From Tranzscheliella williamsii (Eukaryota > Basidiomycota > Ustilaginomycetes > Ustilaginales > Ustilaginaceae), in NCBI GenBank assembly GCA_023212725.1, contig JALBYF010000004.1, forward strand, positions 124,001 through 188,000: a DNA stretch of 64,000 bases. Reading direction: 5' to 3'. Both the position numbers and the translations under genes were made by a program. Every line of letters begins with the position of its first letter. The stretch's first letter is position 1. Below are positions 62,305-64,000 of the stretch, one piece after another. The notes under the pieces were generated by a model. It saw only the letters and a program-made list of their open reading frames with translations. It ran no database searches and was not told the DNA's origin.

Positions 62305-63387
62305 TTACGGGGAGGGGATCAAAGGCTTGACGTCTTGTGCTCGGGGGATGCTGTGCATGGCGCCCTGTTTCTCGCAGGCGAGGCTGGCGGCGGTGGAGGC
62401 CCACTGGAGGGCCTTGTGGACGAAGTGCGCCTGGGCGGGGCGGGCGGAGGTGAGCAGCTGGTCGTCCGAGTCGACGTTGAGACCCATGAGGGCGGCGATC
62501 AGGTTGCCTGCAAACGTGTCGCCGGCGCCTGTGGTGTCGGTCACCTGCTTCGGCTTGACGGGCGGTAGGCTGAAGAAGGTAGGCGCATCGGCGCCGACGA
62601 GCAGGACGTTGGCCATCACGCCCTTGCTGCCGCGCGTCAGCACAATCCAGGCCGTCCTGCCCAGCTGTGGCAGCGACGAGAGTGTCTCGAGCACCTGCCT
62701 AGACTTGTCCTCGCCGTCGGAGAGCGCCGCTAGCTGGTGCTCGGACTCGGGCTGGAGGACCGAGAGAAGCTCGAGCCCTTCGCCTTCATTGACGACCAGC
62801 ACGTCCACCTGGCCCCAGGGGAAGCGTTCCACCTCGGCCTGAGCGAGCATCGGGGACGGGTTGAAAAACGTCGTGACATGCGCCGGGCTGCGCTGCTTGG
62901 CATGGTCGAGAAAGGCAATCGTTGTCTGCAGCGGGATCTCATTCTGCAGGACGAGGTGCGTCACAGGCTCGGGCAGGCTAACCCACACCGTCGCCGGGTC
63001 GGCCGACTTGGAGCTGGTGTTGTAGTTGGCGCCTTTGAGCAGAATGATGCTGTTCTCGCCGTCGGCGGCGATCTGGATGAACGCACGGCCCGTCGGCGTG
63101 TCGGGCAGAATCTCGATCGCGCTGGTATCGACGTCTCGCTTGGCCAGTTCGTCGATCGGCCAGGTAGCATCCTTGCCGACCGCGCCGCTCAGCAGCACCC
63201 GCGCGCCCGCAAGCGCGATCGCAGCCGACACGTTCGCCCCCTTGCCGCCCGGCCGCGAGATCAAGCCCGTCGACGAGATCGTCTCGCCCGGTCGCACAAT
63301 GTGCGGCACCGCAAATGTCTCATCAATGTTGATCGACGATTTGACCAGGCAGAACGGCCGCCTTTCCGCTTGCGAAGTCGCTGCCAT
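62305..63387 (-). CDS. RBK1: Ribokinase (PfkB family)
   Basis: Ribokinase phosphorylates D-ribose to ribose 5-phosphate in the cytosol. It is a single exon of 360 aa from the ATG at 63387. Family features are the N-terminal substrate-binding segment (VKSSINIDETF), the double-Gly motif RPGGKGANVSAAIALAG, TPTGRAFIQI, VLTRGSKGVMA and the catalytic TDTTGAGDTFAGNLIAAL (Asp290). An in-frame ATG at 63480 would add 31 residues with no homology, so I prefer the downstream start, which has AAGATGG context. The protein is slightly longer than yeast Rbk1 owing to a Ser/Asp-rich insert before the PfkB signature 2 region. Confidence 0.92.
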   Translation of the reverse strand: MAATSQAERRPFCLVKSSINIDETFAVPHIVRPGETISSTGLISRPGGKGANVSAAIALAGARVLLSGAVGKDATWPIDELAKRDVDTSAIEILPDTPTGRAFIQIAADGENSIILLKGANYNTSSKSADPATVWVSLPEPVTHLVLQNEIPLQTTIAFLDHAKQRSPAHVTTFFNPSPMLAQAEVERFPWGQVDVLVVNEGEGLELLSVLQPESEHQLAALSDGEDKSRQVLETLSSLPQLGRTAWIVLTRGSKGVMANVLLVGADAPTFFSLPPVKPKQVTDTTGAGDTFAGNLIAALMGLNVDSDDQLLTSARPAQAHFVHKALQWASTAASLACEKQGAMHSIPRAQDVKPLIPSP

Positions 63388-64000
63388 CTTGCTTCTTTGA
63401 CACTTAAACGGCTGGGTCCGAGTTGGCGAGGGATGCAGATGATCGGCGAGTGGGGCGTCAACGAAAATGTCCACGCGCATGTTTGGTGCCTAACTTTGTC
63501 TCTTCTTGAGAAGATCCTATGACGCCTTCTCTTTACGTTAGACCGCGGTGCAGTCTTGGGTTGTTGTTGTATCGCACGAGTACTACCGCGACCTTTCTGA
63601 CCGGTGAAGCCAAGCCCGCATCGGCCGCGAAATTCGCCGAATCGCCACCGGCAATCTTAAGGCCTGCGGGAGAAAAGCTGTCTAACTCTGCCGGGCGGGA
63701 CAGCAGTAGCGGGCACTGTTCGACCTGATGGGAATGCCTACAGCACCAACTCGCTCAAGGGAGCTCGACTTGTCGCCCGCTTCCCGCTCCTTCCAGGCCC
63801 CGCTTGGAGCAACTCCCTGCGTCCTATCTAGTATGAGAAGCGGGTGCTCAAGCTCACCCAGATCAAGTGGGCGGCCCAGATCGAAGGTAGTGGGTGACCT
63901 GCCACGAAGGTATCCCAACATGCTTAGGGCTGGTTTCTGAGAACAGCACCGGGTCCTAGCCGGACTGGGCCTTGGCAGCAACCCATGTGGATCTGGACCG
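63388..64000. other. Upstream region of ribokinase to window end
   Basis: These 613 bp include the ribokinase promoter. Open frames on both strands between 63680 and 63980 are GC-rich but show no domain, so I cannot say whether a gene begins here and runs out of the window. Confidence 0.4.

Noticed and set aside
63388..63480. Ribokinase start at 63480
   Set aside because: The extension lacks similarity and the downstream ATG has better context. It remains a possible alternative start.
1..64000. CRISPR arrays, bacterial operons, prophage or biosynthetic gene clusters
   Set aside because: The sequence is fungal nuclear DNA with spliced genes. No regularly spaced repeats, phage genes or synthase cluster were seen.

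Overview
The window is nuclear DNA of a basidiomycete, most likely a smut-type fungus (Ustilaginomycotina; Ustilago, Sporisorium, Pseudozyma or Moesziomyces-like). The evidence is the gene set (a fused alpha/beta tryptophan synthase, a Ste20/PAK kinase without a PH domain, an Ssp1-like linoleate diol synthase), moderately GC-rich coding DNA, long single-exon genes beside genes with a few 50-240 bp GT-AG introns, a lone basidiomycete-type 5S rRNA gene, and long gene-free upstream regions. The species cannot be fixed from the sequence alone. Gene models are spliced by eye from reading frame, splice-site consensus and family alignment from memory.

Layout: 1-1.3 kb no gene; 1.3-5.8 kb rad9 and TRP5 (both minus); 7.2-13.8 kb STE20-type kinase and an F-BAR/RhoGAP protein (plus); 13.9-16.7 kb a small secreted protein and a bHLH factor (minus); 16.7-20.5 kb a long stretch without a recognisable gene; 20.5-27.9 kb a DUF202 membrane protein, then a head-to-head pair of thioredoxin-domain proteins (Trx-PITH-membrane fusion, and PPPDE-Trx-PUL); 28.1 kb 5S rRNA; 29.3-36.8 kb urea transporter DUR3, a DNAJB6-like chaperone, a small hydrophilic protein and an OPT oligopeptide transporter; 37-43.7 kb GAR1, a zf-HIT protein and the Ssp1-like dioxygenase; 45.4-51.2 kb MMS2, a BTB-like protein, SHR3 and a PB1 plus retropepsin-like protein; 51.5-56.1 kb an unrecognised ORF, APT1, RPN7 and Y14; 56.5-63.4 kb HPR1/THOC1, a short candidate gene, AAT2 and ribokinase.

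Most genes are independent housekeeping genes, not an operon or cluster. The notable order is a series of divergent pairs with related roles: Trx-PITH with PPPDE-Trx-PUL (proteasome/ubiquitin/SUMO handling), Y14 with HPR1 (exon-junction and THO mRNP complexes, 353 bp apart), and GAR1 with a zf-HIT protein (RNP assembly). The most unusual proteins are the predicted fusion of a TXNL1-type thioredoxin-PITH protein to a coiled-coil membrane protein, a PB1 protein carrying a retropepsin-like domain that lacks the catalytic Asp, and a cysteine-free small secreted protein. I found no mobile element, CRISPR array, or biosynthetic or defence cluster that I can support.
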